Assembly (NCBI GenBank): GCA_017620255.1
Contig: JAFZQU010000028.1
Location: forward strand, 341,514-405,513
Reading direction: 5' to 3'
DNA from: Lachnospiraceae bacterium
GTDB taxonomy: Bacteria; Bacillota; Clostridia; Lachnospirales; Lachnospiraceae
DNA length: 64,000 nucleotides
The notes beneath the pieces were generated by a model. It saw only the letters and a list, made by a program, of their open reading frames with translations. It made no database searches and was not told the DNA's origin. Below are positions 63,942 through 64,000 of this stretch, piece by piece (the first letter of the stretch is position 1; every line of letters begins with the position of its first letter). Both the position numbers and the translations under genes were made by a program.

Positions 63942-64000
63942 TGGACCTTGATAACCGCATAGTTTTTGGGTATTCTCTTTATCGCCTTCCCGGTGGCGGT

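Overview
The window comes from a low-to-mid GC Firmicute, most likely Clostridia of the Lachnospiraceae type. Supporting evidence is strong AGGAGG ribosome sites, TTGACA-N17-TATAAT promoters, a type III glutamine synthetase, an rpmF-plsX-acpP-rnc-smc-ftsY chromosome core and an ylxM-ffh-rpsP-khpA-rimM-trmD-rplS translation/secretion operon. All identified genes fit an ordinary chromosome. No tRNA, rRNA, CRISPR array or prophage was seen.

Layout. 1-3.1 kb: gltB (cut by the left edge) and pyrG, behind an attenuator leader. 3.1-10.2 kb: a lipoprotein, then an operon encoding a VTC-type polyphosphate polymerase-like protein, a DUF4956 membrane protein and a CotH-kinase-like membrane protein, next to a sensor kinase/response regulator pair. 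10.2-25.4 kb: one-strand nitrogen and nucleotide block (purF, an Amt-PII fusion, glnN, asnB, carB, carA, purB, purA, purC). 25.4-30.4 kb: a lactonase-like beta-propeller and a potABCD polyamine importer. 30.4-36.8 kb: trpS, a GH13-like protein that has lost its catalytic motifs, and a heterodimeric ABC exporter. 36.9-41.6 kb: DUF1292, GNAT, an internally deleted UvrD-type helicase pseudogene, gltX and a long PRPP synthetase. 41.6-57.5 kb: housekeeping core (yraN, orphan FlhB-C/FliK-like pair, rnhB, two signal peptidases around rbgA, rplS to ylxM, ilvA, ftsY, smc, rnc, acpP). 57.5-64 kb: plsX, a 1,535-residue surface protein flanked by two copies of a ~120 bp repeat, rpmF, and tandem repeats that may be a transposon end.

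The most notable pattern is a shared RNA element in front of pyrG(-gltB), amt-PII(-purF), glnN, asnB and carA(-carB). In all five places a hairpin with the invariant hexaloop AAAGGC, and a stem whose sequence differs but stays paired, overlaps the 5' arm of a terminator-like hairpin, so the two folds exclude each other. A hexaloop with A at position 1 and G at position 4, overlapping a terminator, is the known target design of ANTAR-domain antiterminators. I therefore infer an antitermination regulon covering glutamine synthesis and glutamine-dependent enzymes. No ANTAR regulator is encoded in the window.

A second candidate system is the VTC/DUF4956/CotH operon. Its promoter lacks a good -35 but carries two perfect 9-bp direct repeats 11 bp apart at that position, the layout expected for the OmpR/PhoB-type regulator encoded just upstream. 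Its biochemical role is unknown to me.
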